From positions 1 to 53,178 of the forward strand of contig JAXHTS010000074.1 in assembly GCA_034190085.1 (NCBI GenBank): DNA of 53,178 nucleotides, read 5' to 3'. Shown here one piece after another: positions 1-8,063 of this stretch. Each line of letters begins with the position of its first letter. Position 1 is the first letter of the stretch. The position numbers and the translations under genes are program-made. The DNA is from Spirochaetota bacterium. Its GTDB lineage: Bacteria > Spirochaetota > UBA4802 > JAFGDQ01. The notes beneath the pieces are model-generated. The model made no database searches and had not been told where the DNA came from. It saw only the letters and a list, made by a program, of their open reading frames with translations.

Positions 1-318
1 ACTTTTAGCATCGGGATAGAGATTATCATTCAAATGTTTAGCAAGTTTGTTTTTTTGCTCTTCAGATAAATAACTCTCTTTTCCCCTGTAATTGTATCTT
101 AATAGACCATCAAGGTTTTTTGTCCTATATATTTTATAGTAACGTCGAATTGTTGAATCATCGAGAAGAAGTATCTTGGCAATCTCATCATAACTGTAAT
201 CATGGTTCAGTAGAAGAATTGCTTTTATCTTATCTGCATTTTTGATGTCTCTTCTTCTTTTCGCTTCTCGATGGGCGTCTTTAAGCTTTTGGATTTGTTC
301 TGTATTTAGAAAGTTCAT
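1..318 (-). CDS. IS630-family transposase, 5' part, cut by window edge
   Basis: Reading from the ATG at 318 toward base 1 gives an open frame of about 106 residues that runs off the window. The N-terminus is a helix-turn-helix of the IS630/homeodomain-like type, with a YSYDEIAKIL segment followed by DDSTIRRY. It is followed by a GKESYLSEEQ linker and a PDAKS segment. The linker and what follows closely resemble the start of the second IS630 copy at 45707-46537 (GKSSYLSQGQ, SDAKS). The DDE catalytic domain lies outside the window, so intactness cannot be judged. The family inserts at TA dinucleotides by a cut-and-paste DDE mechanism. The ORF is not in a longer operon and nothing downstream depends on it. 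Confidence 0.8.
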   Translation of the reverse strand, partial: MNFLNTEQIQKLKDAHREAKRRRDIKNADKIKAILLLNHDYSYDEIAKILLLDDSTIRRYYKIYRTKNLDGLLRYNYRGKESYLSEEQKNKLAKHLNDNLYPDAKS

Positions 319-811
319 ATACTTTCTAAATCGTATAAATCGTATTAGCTCATTAAGAATTATTTCGTAAACTTATTGCGTTTTAGTATAACAGCAAATT
401 CATACTGGGATAACAAATTTATAACAAGAGCTAAAGGCTGTTTCATTATTTTTTGACATTTGATGTGAAAATGATTATCTATTTATTAAAGCATTGTAAA
501 TTAAAAAATGAATTATACGCGATTTGTTTTACTCTATGAGGTTGCAATTCAAGGTGCTGTGAAATTTATCAATTAATCAAAATTATTATTGCAATAGCCC
601 AATATATAGCTAAACATGCCCTATGATTTGATTGAATATCTTTATATTGAGAGGATTATAAATATATTCCATATTGTTGCCAACATGGAATACAAAAAAA
701 GGATTGCTCAAAAATAGAGGTTAATAAGAATTAATTTCCCTTTTCGATTAACGAAACATTTAATAACAGCAACATCGATGTGGCAAATCTAAATATAAGG
801 AGCATGTAAAC
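319..811. other. Intergenic stretch, no gene seen
   Basis: About 490 AT-rich bases between the IS630 gene and the lipoprotein gene. No coding frame is convincing. An imperfect inverted repeat lies near 667-690 (TTCCATATT, then GTTGCC, then AACATGGAA; one mismatch in a 9-bp stem), which could be an operator or merely chance. The last bases hold the Shine-Dalgarno of the next gene. Confidence 0.5.
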
Positions 812-2467
812 ATGATAACAAAGCGGGTAAATCTTAGTCGAATTAAATCAAGTATTTCGTCTATTATTATATGTTTTCTAATCCTCCCTTTTTGTGTTAC
901 AGTATGCAATAATGATAATTCAGGATCAAATATACCCTTACCTCCCCCGGGAGGTTCAGGTAATACAACTGTAACCCCTGATGGCGGGACAGTGACTGAT
1001 CCTAGCGGGGCTTCTGTATCTATTCCTCCTGGCGCTCTGACAGAGTCGGTGGACATCTCCATTAAAACTTACAGCGACAATTCTTCATTACCCCCTGGTT
1101 GGTGCCCTGTGCCAGGTTTGGCCGGTGTGGTTGAGTTTGGTCCTGATGGTCTTACGTTCCAGAAACCTGTTACAGTAACAATCCCTGCTTCTAATCCGAT
1201 GACACCCGGTGAAAAATTTCCTCTGCTACTCTGGGAATCTGAGAGTGACACTGTAGTTCAAACTGGTTTTATTGCATCAGTAAATGCAGATGGGAATTCA
1301 TTTAGCGCGGAGGTCACTCATTTTTGCGGTTATGGAGGCATAGATGTCAACTACCTCATTGAGGGAGGCGATCCGGAAACCTTTCTGGATCTCTATGTTG
1401 AATGGTATATGAACGGTGGAGAAAGGATGAGGTCAGTTGCGGATTTTATAAAACTGGGAGACAAGAGAGCCAAGAACAATGAATGCTGGGAGGTGGTTGG
1501 GTTGGACTTTATCCTTGACTGGGAGATAAATGGCCAGAGAGACGGGATAATGAAACGGGTAGGAAGATCGACAGATAACGCAGATGCTCCATTGATCATG
1601 ATTGCCGTTGATTGGGATATCAGCGATGGCAATTCAATGTCTGTATTTATCCAATTGACCATTGTCGCATATTATGATTGCACAGCGCCTGAAATGACGG
1701 TTAATGCAGCCCCCCCAACAGTCGCTAAGGGCGACATGTCTGAAGTGACATCTACGCTTCTATGCGAGGGAACGCCTATGGTTGACAAGGTGGTGCAATT
1801 TGAGGTGTCTTCAGGTCCTGGCGATGTTACTCCTGAAACTGCCTCAACATCATCAAACGGCAAGGCGCAGGTTACCTTCATCGCCGAGGATGACGATGCG
1901 GTTGTAAAAGCAACCCATGAGGCATGCATGGATGATACACCGAAATCAATTACAGGCGAGCAGAAAATTAAAATAGTACCCACTGAGTTTACTCTGGATA
2001 TTTCCTATGATCAGACTATGGAGGAATACTGTGTAATTTATGATACAATTGTTTATAGTGGGTCCATTCCATTCAGTGTTACCGCCATCAATCCTGATGG
2101 ATCTGGCAATCTTGATGGACAAGGCACGTGCATGTTTGGCGGAGACGGCCAGGGCTATGATCCAGATGATTGCTCAGTTGATTGCACATGGACAAAAGAA
2201 GGCGAAGTGGAGTTTACAATCACCGGCACATTGATAGTCTCTGAAACAGAAGATCCAAAGCTGGAGCTGACATTGTCACCTAATTTTGACACAACGATGA
2301 CACTTTACTGTCCGGATGAACCTCCTCTTACATACCCCTATATGGTTGGAGGGGAGCCATATACATTTACCATTCCAATGGAGGATGGATACACAATTGA
2401 TCATCAGGAGCAACCGTCACCACAAGTCAATACACATATAACGTATGTTCTTCACATTTTGGATTAA
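812..2467 (+). CDS. Predicted lipoprotein with ZU5 and Ig-like (Big_1) domains
   Basis: 551 residues. The N-terminus is a basic region, a hydrophobic stretch and a cysteine at residue 32 in a VTVC context, a relaxed lipobox of the kind accepted in spirochaetes, so an outer-membrane lipoprotein is inferred. After a Gly/Pro-rich linker comes a ZU5-like domain at about residues 55-175, with the typical GGTVTDPSGASVSIPPGAL pattern. An invasin/Big_1-like Ig domain lies at about residues 295-390 (start APPTVAKGD, end NGKAQVTFIA). The C-terminal third is cysteine-rich and not recognised. An AAGGAG Shine-Dalgarno lies about 10 bases before the ATG. A strong hairpin follows the stop (2507-2531). The role is probably surface display or adhesion, but no partner is evident. 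The gene is monocistronic. Confidence 0.75.
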   Translation: MITKRVNLSRIKSSISSIIICFLILPFCVTVCNNDNSGSNIPLPPPGGSGNTTVTPDGGTVTDPSGASVSIPPGALTESVDISIKTYSDNSSLPPGWCPVPGLAGVVEFGPDGLTFQKPVTVTIPASNPMTPGEKFPLLLWESESDTVVQTGFIASVNADGNSFSAEVTHFCGYGGIDVNYLIEGGDPETFLDLYVEWYMNGGERMRSVADFIKLGDKRAKNNECWEVVGLDFILDWEINGQRDGIMKRVGRSTDNADAPLIMIAVDWDISDGNSMSVFIQLTIVAYYDCTAPEMTVNAAPPTVAKGDMSEVTSTLLCEGTPMVDKVVQFEVSSGPGDVTPETASTSSNGKAQVTFIAEDDDAVVKATHEACMDDTPKSITGEQKIKIVPTEFTLDISYDQTMEEYCVIYDTIVYSGSIPFSVTAINPDGSGNLDGQGTCMFGGDGQGYDPDDCSVDCTWTKEGEVEFTITGTLIVSETEDPKLELTLSPNFDTTMTLYCPDEPPLTYPYMVGGEPYTFTIPMEDGYTIDHQEQPSPQVNTHITYVLHILD

Positions 2468-2506
2468 ATAACACTTGACCAGTTGTCCCTATTCTTCAAC
2501 AATTAG

Positions 2507-2531
2507 GAATTCCCCAATTTTTGGGGAATTC
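2507..2531 (+). terminator. Hairpin terminator after the ZU5/Ig lipoprotein
   Basis: A perfect 11-bp stem, GAATTCCCCAA/TTGGGGAATTC, with a 3-base T loop, about 40 bases after the stop of the upstream gene. There is no long T tract after the stem, so termination may be only partly intrinsic. Confidence 0.65.
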
Positions 2532-2632
2532 TATTCAGGATGATAAGCTATTGTCGTATAGATGCAACTCCCTAAAATAGAGTTTTTCCCGTTTGACAAT
2601 AACCAGTCTTTTAGTAAATAATCGGATATGAA

Positions 2633-3571
2633 ATGTCAGATAATGTAATTACAATCGATTGTCATCACTTCTTTCCGGAGGTGGCTGCTGCATATCTTTT
2701 AATTGAGGGCAGGAGGGCGGCTTTTATTGAAAATAATACCCAGTATGCTGTGCCAAGGCTATTATCTGCTCTAAGGGAACATGGTCTCAAACCTGAGGAT
2801 GTAGAGTATATAATCATTACTCATGTGCATCTGGATCACGCGGGCGGAACATCAGCGCTTGCAAAGGAGTGCACGGAGGCTGTTGTGTTGGCTCACGAGA
2901 GGGCAGCTAGGCATGTTATAGATCCTGAGAAGCTTATTACAAGCGCCACAGCTGTATACGGTGAGGATAATTTTAAAAGGATTTTCGGAGTGATTGAGCC
3001 ATTGGATGAAGGTCGTGTTCGTGTGGTTGAAGATGGCGAGACAATAAAACTTGGAGAGAGAAAGCTCAGGTTTATCTACACATTGGGACACGCAAAGCAT
3101 CATATGTGTATCTATGATTCCCATTCTAATGGAATTCTTACAGGAGATTCATTTGGCATTGCGTTTCCAGCTCTACAAGGTGGAAAGAGATCATTTCTTT
3201 ATCCATCAACCTCGCCCACTGACTTTGATCCTGAAGAAGCGCGAAAGAGCATTGATGCAATTCTAAATACTGGAGCGGATGTCGCCTATTTAACGCATTT
3301 TGGTCTTTTCAAGGAGATGAAGGAAGGGGCGGAGATGATGATAGAATATATAAATAAAATGGAAAATATCCTTAAGGATGCTATTAACTCTGGGAAGGAT
3401 AGTGTTTGTCTGGAAAAATATTGTAAAGAAAGGGTTTTTAAATTTTTTAAATCTGAAATTGAGAGCAGAGGATTGCGGCTTTCACCGGAAATCCTTCAAT
3501 ATGTGAAGAGTGATATTGACCTCAATGCTCAAGGGATTGCTTTTATCGCACAAAAAAGAATAAACGAATAA
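2633..3571 (+). CDS. Metallo-beta-lactamase-fold hydrolase
   Basis: 312 residues, presumably cytoplasmic because there is no signal peptide. The defining motif HVHLDH (H64, H66, D68, H69) lies after IIITH. Further metal ligands fit GHAKHH (about residue 153), TGDS (about residue 170) and THFG (about residue 220). The family binds two metal ions and hydrolyses thioesters, lactones, phosphodiesters or similar bonds; the substrate cannot be told from sequence. The roughly 90 residues after the core are charged and helical, a common extension in the MBL group with HxHxDH and a C-terminal helical domain. The gene stands alone between the 2507 hairpin and a dispersed repeat. Confidence 0.85.
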   Translation: MSDNVITIDCHHFFPEVAAAYLLIEGRRAAFIENNTQYAVPRLLSALREHGLKPEDVEYIIITHVHLDHAGGTSALAKECTEAVVLAHERAARHVIDPEKLITSATAVYGEDNFKRIFGVIEPLDEGRVRVVEDGETIKLGERKLRFIYTLGHAKHHMCIYDSHSNGILTGDSFGIAFPALQGGKRSFLYPSTSPTDFDPEEARKSIDAILNTGADVAYLTHFGLFKEMKEGAEMMIEYINKMENILKDAINSGKDSVCLEKYCKERVFKFFKSEIESRGLRLSPEILQYVKSDIDLNAQGIAFIAQKRINE

Positions 3572-3615
3572 GATCGGTAGTGTATGAATATATCGAATAA
3601 TTAAATTATATCCTA

Positions 3616-3721
3616 TGTTATTCCAGCTGTACTGTAGTGCTGGAATCTTCTGAATTTTTAAGGATATCATAAATTCCTGCATTCGCAGAGCCTGCACCTG
3701 TGCATGCGGGTGAATGACAAC
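3616..3721. repeat. Dispersed palindromic repeat, copy A
   Basis: An intergenic element of about 105 bases bounded by TGTTATTC and GAATGACA (one mismatch as an inverted repeat). It contains a hairpin ATTCCAGC/GCTGGAAT and the core GGAATCTTCTGA. Its reverse complement aligns with 5608-5685 through GCAGGAA, a CCTT-AAAAA stretch, CAGAAGATTCC and a closing GGAAT-ACA. This looks like a MITE- or REP-like family. Confidence 0.6.
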
Positions 3722-3777
3722 AGATATGATATTTTTAAAAAATTAAAACACCATCATAACATCTATAGCCTTTTGTC

Positions 3778-3806
3778 TTGACAGATAGAAACAGTGATAT
3801 TATCTA
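3778..3806 (+). promoter_or_regulatory. Candidate sigma70-type promoter for the nitrilase gene
   Basis: TTGACA at 3778-3783, a 17-base spacer, then TATCTA at 3801-3806. This is about 110 bases before the ATG of the carbon-nitrogen hydrolase. The -35 box is perfect and the -10 box is only moderate. Confidence 0.4.
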
Positions 3807-3918
3807 TATTACAAAATCGATCTCAGTCTCTACCTATGAGAGAAGAAAATAATCGGTACAAATACAGTTATATCAACCCCTTGTTTATATTAATACGATC
3901 GGTTATGGTATCTCCAAA

Positions 3919-4635
3919 ATGCAAAGAGTAAGAGTAGCCCTCATCCAGAAACAGCTTGGCATAAGAATCACTCACAAGGATGCTGATGAGATAAGAAGTT
4001 TCAGGCCTCACTTTGTATGTTTCCCCGAATATTTTTTTGTGAATAAAAAGATTGGAACCAATCTACAGACAATCCACAACTTTAAAAAGCAGAGGAATAG
4101 AATTAAAACCCTCTCTAAATGCCTAAATACAGTAGTCATTGGTGGAACCACCCCTGAGATATCCGGAGGGGAAATATATAATACCTCATTTGTATTTGAT
4201 AATGGAAGACTTCTCGGTTATTATCGAAAGCGAAATCTTTATTTTACAGAACATGAGGCTATCACTCCTGGAGACAGCTATAATGTCTTTTCTTCCTATG
4301 GGATAAAGTTCGGGATTCTAATATGCGCTGATGTTTTCAAGGATGATGGCTTTTTGGCAATGAGGGGACTGGGAGCTAGAATCGTATTTATTCCAACATA
4401 CTCGCCGAAACGAATAGAGACTCCTGAAGAAAAATTTAAAAGAGATGTGGACATCTTTGTTCATGGCGCTTCCATTTCAGATGCGGTCATTGTAAAGGTA
4501 TGCGGTGTCAAGTCAGAGTTTAGGGATTTCCTCCAGGCAAGAAGCCTTATCGCCGATAAAAACGAAGTGCTCTACAGGGTAAACCCTGATGAGGAGGAGA
4601 AGGAGATGATAATTAAAAAGGAAATTGTGATATAA
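3919..4635 (+). CDS. Carbon-nitrogen hydrolase (nitrilase superfamily)
   Basis: 238 residues with the full Glu-Lys-Cys triad of the superfamily in the right order: E37 in FPEYFF, K104 in YYRKRNLYFTEHE and C136 in GILICADVF. The protein is expected to be a cytoplasmic amidase that hydrolyses a non-peptide C-N bond through a cysteine thioester. It is slightly shorter than the usual 260-280 residues because the C-terminal strand region is trimmed. The ATG follows GGTATCTCCAAA with a weak Shine-Dalgarno, but the MQRVRVALIQ start fits the family's first strand. The metallophosphoesterase gene follows 102 bases later on the same strand. The substrate is not predictable. Confidence 0.85.
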   Translation: MQRVRVALIQKQLGIRITHKDADEIRSFRPHFVCFPEYFFVNKKIGTNLQTIHNFKKQRNRIKTLSKCLNTVVIGGTTPEISGGEIYNTSFVFDNGRLLGYYRKRNLYFTEHEAITPGDSYNVFSSYGIKFGILICADVFKDDGFLAMRGLGARIVFIPTYSPKRIETPEEKFKRDVDIFVHGASISDAVIVKVCGVKSEFRDFLQARSLIADKNEVLYRVNPDEEEKEMIIKKEIVI

Positions 4636-4737
4636 TTATTGCTGGGTCATTGAGCAATTATACAATATTATCTTCCAAACCTGATTGACTTTCCTGCTTT
4701 TCGGGAGATAAGGCAAATAAGATGATGGTGAATAACG

Positions 4738-5577
4738 ATGTCTTGTGTGAGGCTTTTGCAAAGGAATGGCGTAAAGAGGGTAATTGCTGTAAGCGACATA
4801 CATGGATGGTATAGGCCTCTGGTTGAGCTATTTGAAAGGGTAGGGATAATTGAGAGGGTTGATGAAGATGGAGGCAACACATTTAAGATAGGGGGAGATC
4901 GCCTTCAGTATAAGGGTAGCGAGACACTAATTATCATTCCTGGCGATTTTGTGGATGCGGACGCGGAGGGGCGAAAGGTCTTAGATCTAATCTCGAATCT
5001 GGAAAGGGAGACCTTGAGGACAGGAGGGGAACTCATAGCCTTGTTAGGTAATCATGAGAGAAATCTTTTACAGGAAGATCTGAGATATTGGGATCAAATT
5101 GAGGAATACTATGAATGGCTTGAGAGTAGGCCCTTGGTTGCAATTGTGAATAATGTATTATTCATTCATGGAGGCATAAGCAAGAAGGCCTATCATATGA
5201 TTGAAGAGTCCTGTAGAGATGATGAGGATTTCGTTACCTGCTTCACACGAAGCCTTGAGGAGGATGCCAATATATGTTGGCAGGTCACCAACAGGACATT
5301 TGCCTTGCAGGATGAAGAAACCCTGAGCAAGATAATGGAAAGTATTCGTATTGAATATATGGTGATAGGGCATGCACCAATTTATGGCAAAAATCGGGAA
5401 GAGATTAAACTAGTAGGGCCCCAAATTGGGGGAAGGATGAGGGTCTTTAACATTGATGCTGATATGGGGGACTGGCATATTGAGGGTGAGATTATAAAGA
5501 AGGGAGGGGCGCTTTCCATGTGCTGGATGGATGATGGATTAGAGATAGAATATATTTACAGGAATAGTCAACTTTGA
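4738..5577 (+). CDS. Metallophosphoesterase, PPP/Shewanella-like phosphatase type
   Basis: 279 residues carrying all calcineurin-like metal motifs: D20 and H22 (SDIHG), D70 and D73 (GDFVD), N105 and H106 (LGNHER), H144 (FIHGG) and GHAPIYG near residue 214. GDFVD, GNHE and HGG together are characteristic of PPP-family protein phosphatases and their bacterial relatives rather than of nuclease-type enzymes, so dephosphorylation of a protein or small phosphoester is likely. There is no signal peptide. The start is uncertain by a few codons because the Shine-Dalgarno is weak. It probably shares a transcript with the nitrilase gene. Confidence 0.85.
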   Translation: MSCVRLLQRNGVKRVIAVSDIHGWYRPLVELFERVGIIERVDEDGGNTFKIGGDRLQYKGSETLIIIPGDFVDADAEGRKVLDLISNLERETLRTGGELIALLGNHERNLLQEDLRYWDQIEEYYEWLESRPLVAIVNNVLFIHGGISKKAYHMIEESCRDDEDFVTCFTRSLEEDANICWQVTNRTFALQDEETLSKIMESIRIEYMVIGHAPIYGKNREEIKLVGPQIGGRMRVFNIDADMGDWHIEGEIIKKGGALSMCWMDDGLEIEYIYRNSQL

Positions 5578-5607
5578 TATACCAGTACAAAAAAACACAG
5601 CGCATCT

Positions 5608-5685
5608 GTTCTCATTCCATCAAATGCAGGAACCTATAACCTTCTAAAAAAACAGAAGATTCCGGTACTTCGGTCGGAATGACAT
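5608..5685. repeat. Dispersed palindromic repeat, copy B
   Basis: Second member of the element at 3616-3721, in opposite orientation and shorter. It runs from TCATTCC to GGAATGACA, with CAGAAGATTCC and an inner GATTCCG/CGGAAT hairpin near 5658-5680. The rest of the gap to 5888 holds no gene that I can support. Confidence 0.6.
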
Positions 5686-5888
5686 AGGTGGACCTTGCTG
5701 GAGGATGATTCGAATATTTCCCAAATTGTGTTGATGACTACGCCTTTTCTCTGCACTCAGCGAAGATCAAGGCAGGCGCCACTCCCTTCAGCTTTACAAT
5801 TCTAATTGATACTAACCAATATTACTAATTCCCCACGTATAAAATGATAATATTACAGGAGAACATAAAATCTATGCTTCCAATTGTA

Positions 5889-7247
5889 TCAGGAAGCCGG
5901 GCTCTTGCCTCTGTATGTTAGGATGTCCATCAAAGTGACAACATCCTTCAACTCCTCCAGATTTGTAATAAGCTGTAATGACCGATCAACCTCTCCCTTG
6001 GGCATGATTAAAGAGGCACAGTCAGTATACTTGATCTCTGTATCGCTCATAGTCACGGGATTGTCCACAAAACCCTTTGGTGAATTAACTTTATGAGAGA
6101 GCACATTGCCATCGCGCAACGTCACTAACACCTCTGAACCTAAGGCTGTCTCTTCAGTGTTGTTGTACTTAGCCCTTTCAACCAATCTCTTAATCACAGG
6201 CTGATTAACCTTCTCATCAGTAAAGTGCTTTAGTCCTACTTCACCCTCCACAAGGGCAGTCGCCACACAATACTCATTGCTGAATTTGCCCTCTAGTCCG
6301 GTTTGAGGATTAGAATGAATTGTGGATTTAGCCAAACCCGGATTTATTCTAATCTCAATGTCCTCTATCTCTTCAGGATTGATATCGTAGTTTTTGTTTA
6401 AATACAAACCACAATCAATGGTGGCATGAGTGCCTGCGCAAGAGGGATAGGGTTTCATCGAGAGGTCCTTGGCCACGGTGTACTCCTCTCCTAATGACTT
6501 ACCTATCTCATTAGCGTCAATCTCAGCCCCTCCTGCAAAGACTCTGCAAAATCCTTGCTCTCCTTCCAGGATGTTTTCATTTGCTGTAAAACCCTTTTTT
6601 GCCAAGATTGCGGCGACTACACCATTCTTTGCGGCATTCCCAGCATGAAGGGGTTTAGTCATTGTGCCAAAATTTTCCTTTAGACCATTTGATAGGGATG
6701 AGGCAATTCCGAGAGCCATTCTTGTTTGGTCGACGGTAAGATTCAACAGCTTGGCCGCAGCAGCGACAGCGCCGATGGCTCCTATGGTTGAAGTAGTATG
6801 CCAGCCTACCATATAGCTCTGCAAGCCGCATAACGGTGACACCGCAGCGCCGGTCTCAAAGCCAATAACATAAGAGAGAAGTATCTCCCTGCCGGATAGA
6901 TGTAACTTCTCTGATATTGACAAAATTGCAGGGAGAAGCGCCACTGTAGGATGACCAACAAAGGCTGCTGCATAATCATCATAATCAAGGGAATGAGCGA
7001 TGTTTCCATTTGCCCAAGCAGCCTGAGAAGCTGTGGTTTTGAGATTCCCGCCGATAATTCCAGCCTCAGCTACCCCACCCTCCTCTTTAATATATTCATT
7101 TAAGATTTTACACCCAGGATCATCACACCCTGCAAGCATAACCCCCAGACAATCAAGAATTGCCTGTTTCGAGCTGTTTATTGCCTCCTTGGGGATCTTC
7201 TCATAGCTTGTATCTGTTATAAACTGAGCTACCTTCTCTGTACCCAT
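5889..7247 (-). CDS. MmgE/PrpD family protein, copy 1
   Basis: 452 residues, full length for MmgE/PrpD. The family includes 2-methylcitrate dehydratase (PrpD), cis-aconitate decarboxylase and related enzymes that eliminate or isomerise tricarboxylates. Typical blocks are present: LAGCDDPG near the N-terminus, NGNIAHSLDYDDY (about residues 84-96), GWHTTSTIGAIGAVAAAA, a GTMTKPLHAGNAAKNGV block and MKPYPSCAGTHATID. A very strong AAAGGAGGAG Shine-Dalgarno precedes the ATG. The exact substrate is unknown. A paralogue sits at 14905-16248. A MAPEG gene lies upstream on the same strand, 109 bases away. Confidence 0.9.
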   Translation of the reverse strand: MGTEKVAQFITDTSYEKIPKEAINSSKQAILDCLGVMLAGCDDPGCKILNEYIKEEGGVAEAGIIGGNLKTTASQAAWANGNIAHSLDYDDYAAAFVGHPTVALLPAILSISEKLHLSGREILLSYVIGFETGAAVSPLCGLQSYMVGWHTTSTIGAIGAVAAAAKLLNLTVDQTRMALGIASSLSNGLKENFGTMTKPLHAGNAAKNGVVAAILAKKGFTANENILEGEQGFCRVFAGGAEIDANEIGKSLGEEYTVAKDLSMKPYPSCAGTHATIDCGLYLNKNYDINPEEIEDIEIRINPGLAKSTIHSNPQTGLEGKFSNEYCVATALVEGEVGLKHFTDEKVNQPVIKRLVERAKYNNTEETALGSEVLVTLRDGNVLSHKVNSPKGFVDNPVTMSDTEIKYTDCASLIMPKGEVDRSLQLITNLEELKDVVTLMDILTYRGKSPAS

Positions 7248-7356
7248 TGTACTCCTCCTTTCTGATAAATTATTATGAAAGACCTCTTTTCATATCTTTG
7301 ATTATAATAATCCCTCAGCGGATTATTATGCTTTTATTGATATCCCTTTCAATAAA

Positions 7357-7731
7357 TTATGCTGCCAATATAAACAGGGCCACCACACATCCTAAAGAAC
7401 CCATCCATACAAGACTCCGCAAAGTCGCAAGATCAGCAATATAGCAGATTCCATAGATTATCCTGAGTATCAAGTATGCGATTGCGAGCCCATCAATCTG
7501 ATTTTGAGCAACACTAAGTTGATGAGCAATAATAATAGCTGCTGCAAAGGGGGCAAATCCCTCGTAGGCATTCTCCTGTACCCAGTTGGCACGCTGACGG
7601 TATCCAGTAAGACTCGCTAGAAAATTGCGCGGTTGATTGTTGTTGAATCTCCTCTCCCCTGCCTTGGCAATGCCTGCAAATACCATTGGATAAAAAATCA
7701 TTACGAATAAAATCCAATAAGCAAGTGTCAT
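7357..7731 (-). CDS. MAPEG family membrane protein
   Basis: 124 residues with four predicted membrane segments. The MAPEG hallmark is clear: an NWVQENAYEGFAPFAA segment after the first loop, and RIIYGICYIADLATLRSLVW near the C-terminus. The family comprises small membrane proteins related to microsomal glutathione transferase; bacterial members of this short kind are mostly uncharacterised. A GGGAGG Shine-Dalgarno lies just upstream of the ATG. It probably belongs to one transcript with the MmgE/PrpD gene that follows it, although no functional link is known. Confidence 0.85.
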   Translation of the reverse strand: MTLAYWILFVMIFYPMVFAGIAKAGERRFNNNQPRNFLASLTGYRQRANWVQENAYEGFAPFAAAIIIAHQLSVAQNQIDGLAIAYLILRIIYGICYIADLATLRSLVWMGSLGCVVALFILAA

Positions 7732-8063
7732 CTTTTTCCTCCCACTCTTTTATTTAAACTAAATATCACTAAAATAAAATATCTAAAAAAGTCAAGATAT
7801 TACCTAATAAATAAAAAATTTTATATTGCCGCTCAATATTGGATATGAATAAAAAATTATCACTTCCAATAATTAAGCTAATTCACAGAGGTAATTTATG
7901 AGTTGCTTATACAGATAAGAGACTAAGGAATCAACGAATATGTAGGATTATTAGGGGTAAATGTTTATGATAATTTTATAAATTATTGTGAACCTCTATC
8001 CGTAAACCTAAGAGGTGTCATTTCGCGGTTGCATTGTTGAAATAAAATTCTGCATTTAACAAA
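7732..8063. other. Intergenic stretch, no gene seen
   Basis: About 330 AT-rich bases between the MAPEG gene and the TPR/Mrr-like gene. I see no coding frame, strong hairpin or repeat, only A/T-rich tracts that could hold the MAPEG promoter. Confidence 0.4.

Noticed and set aside
760-1062. Minus-strand 100-residue ORF at the start of the lipoprotein gene
   Set aside because: Opposite-strand shadow of the ZU5/Ig gene, which has a real Shine-Dalgarno and domains.
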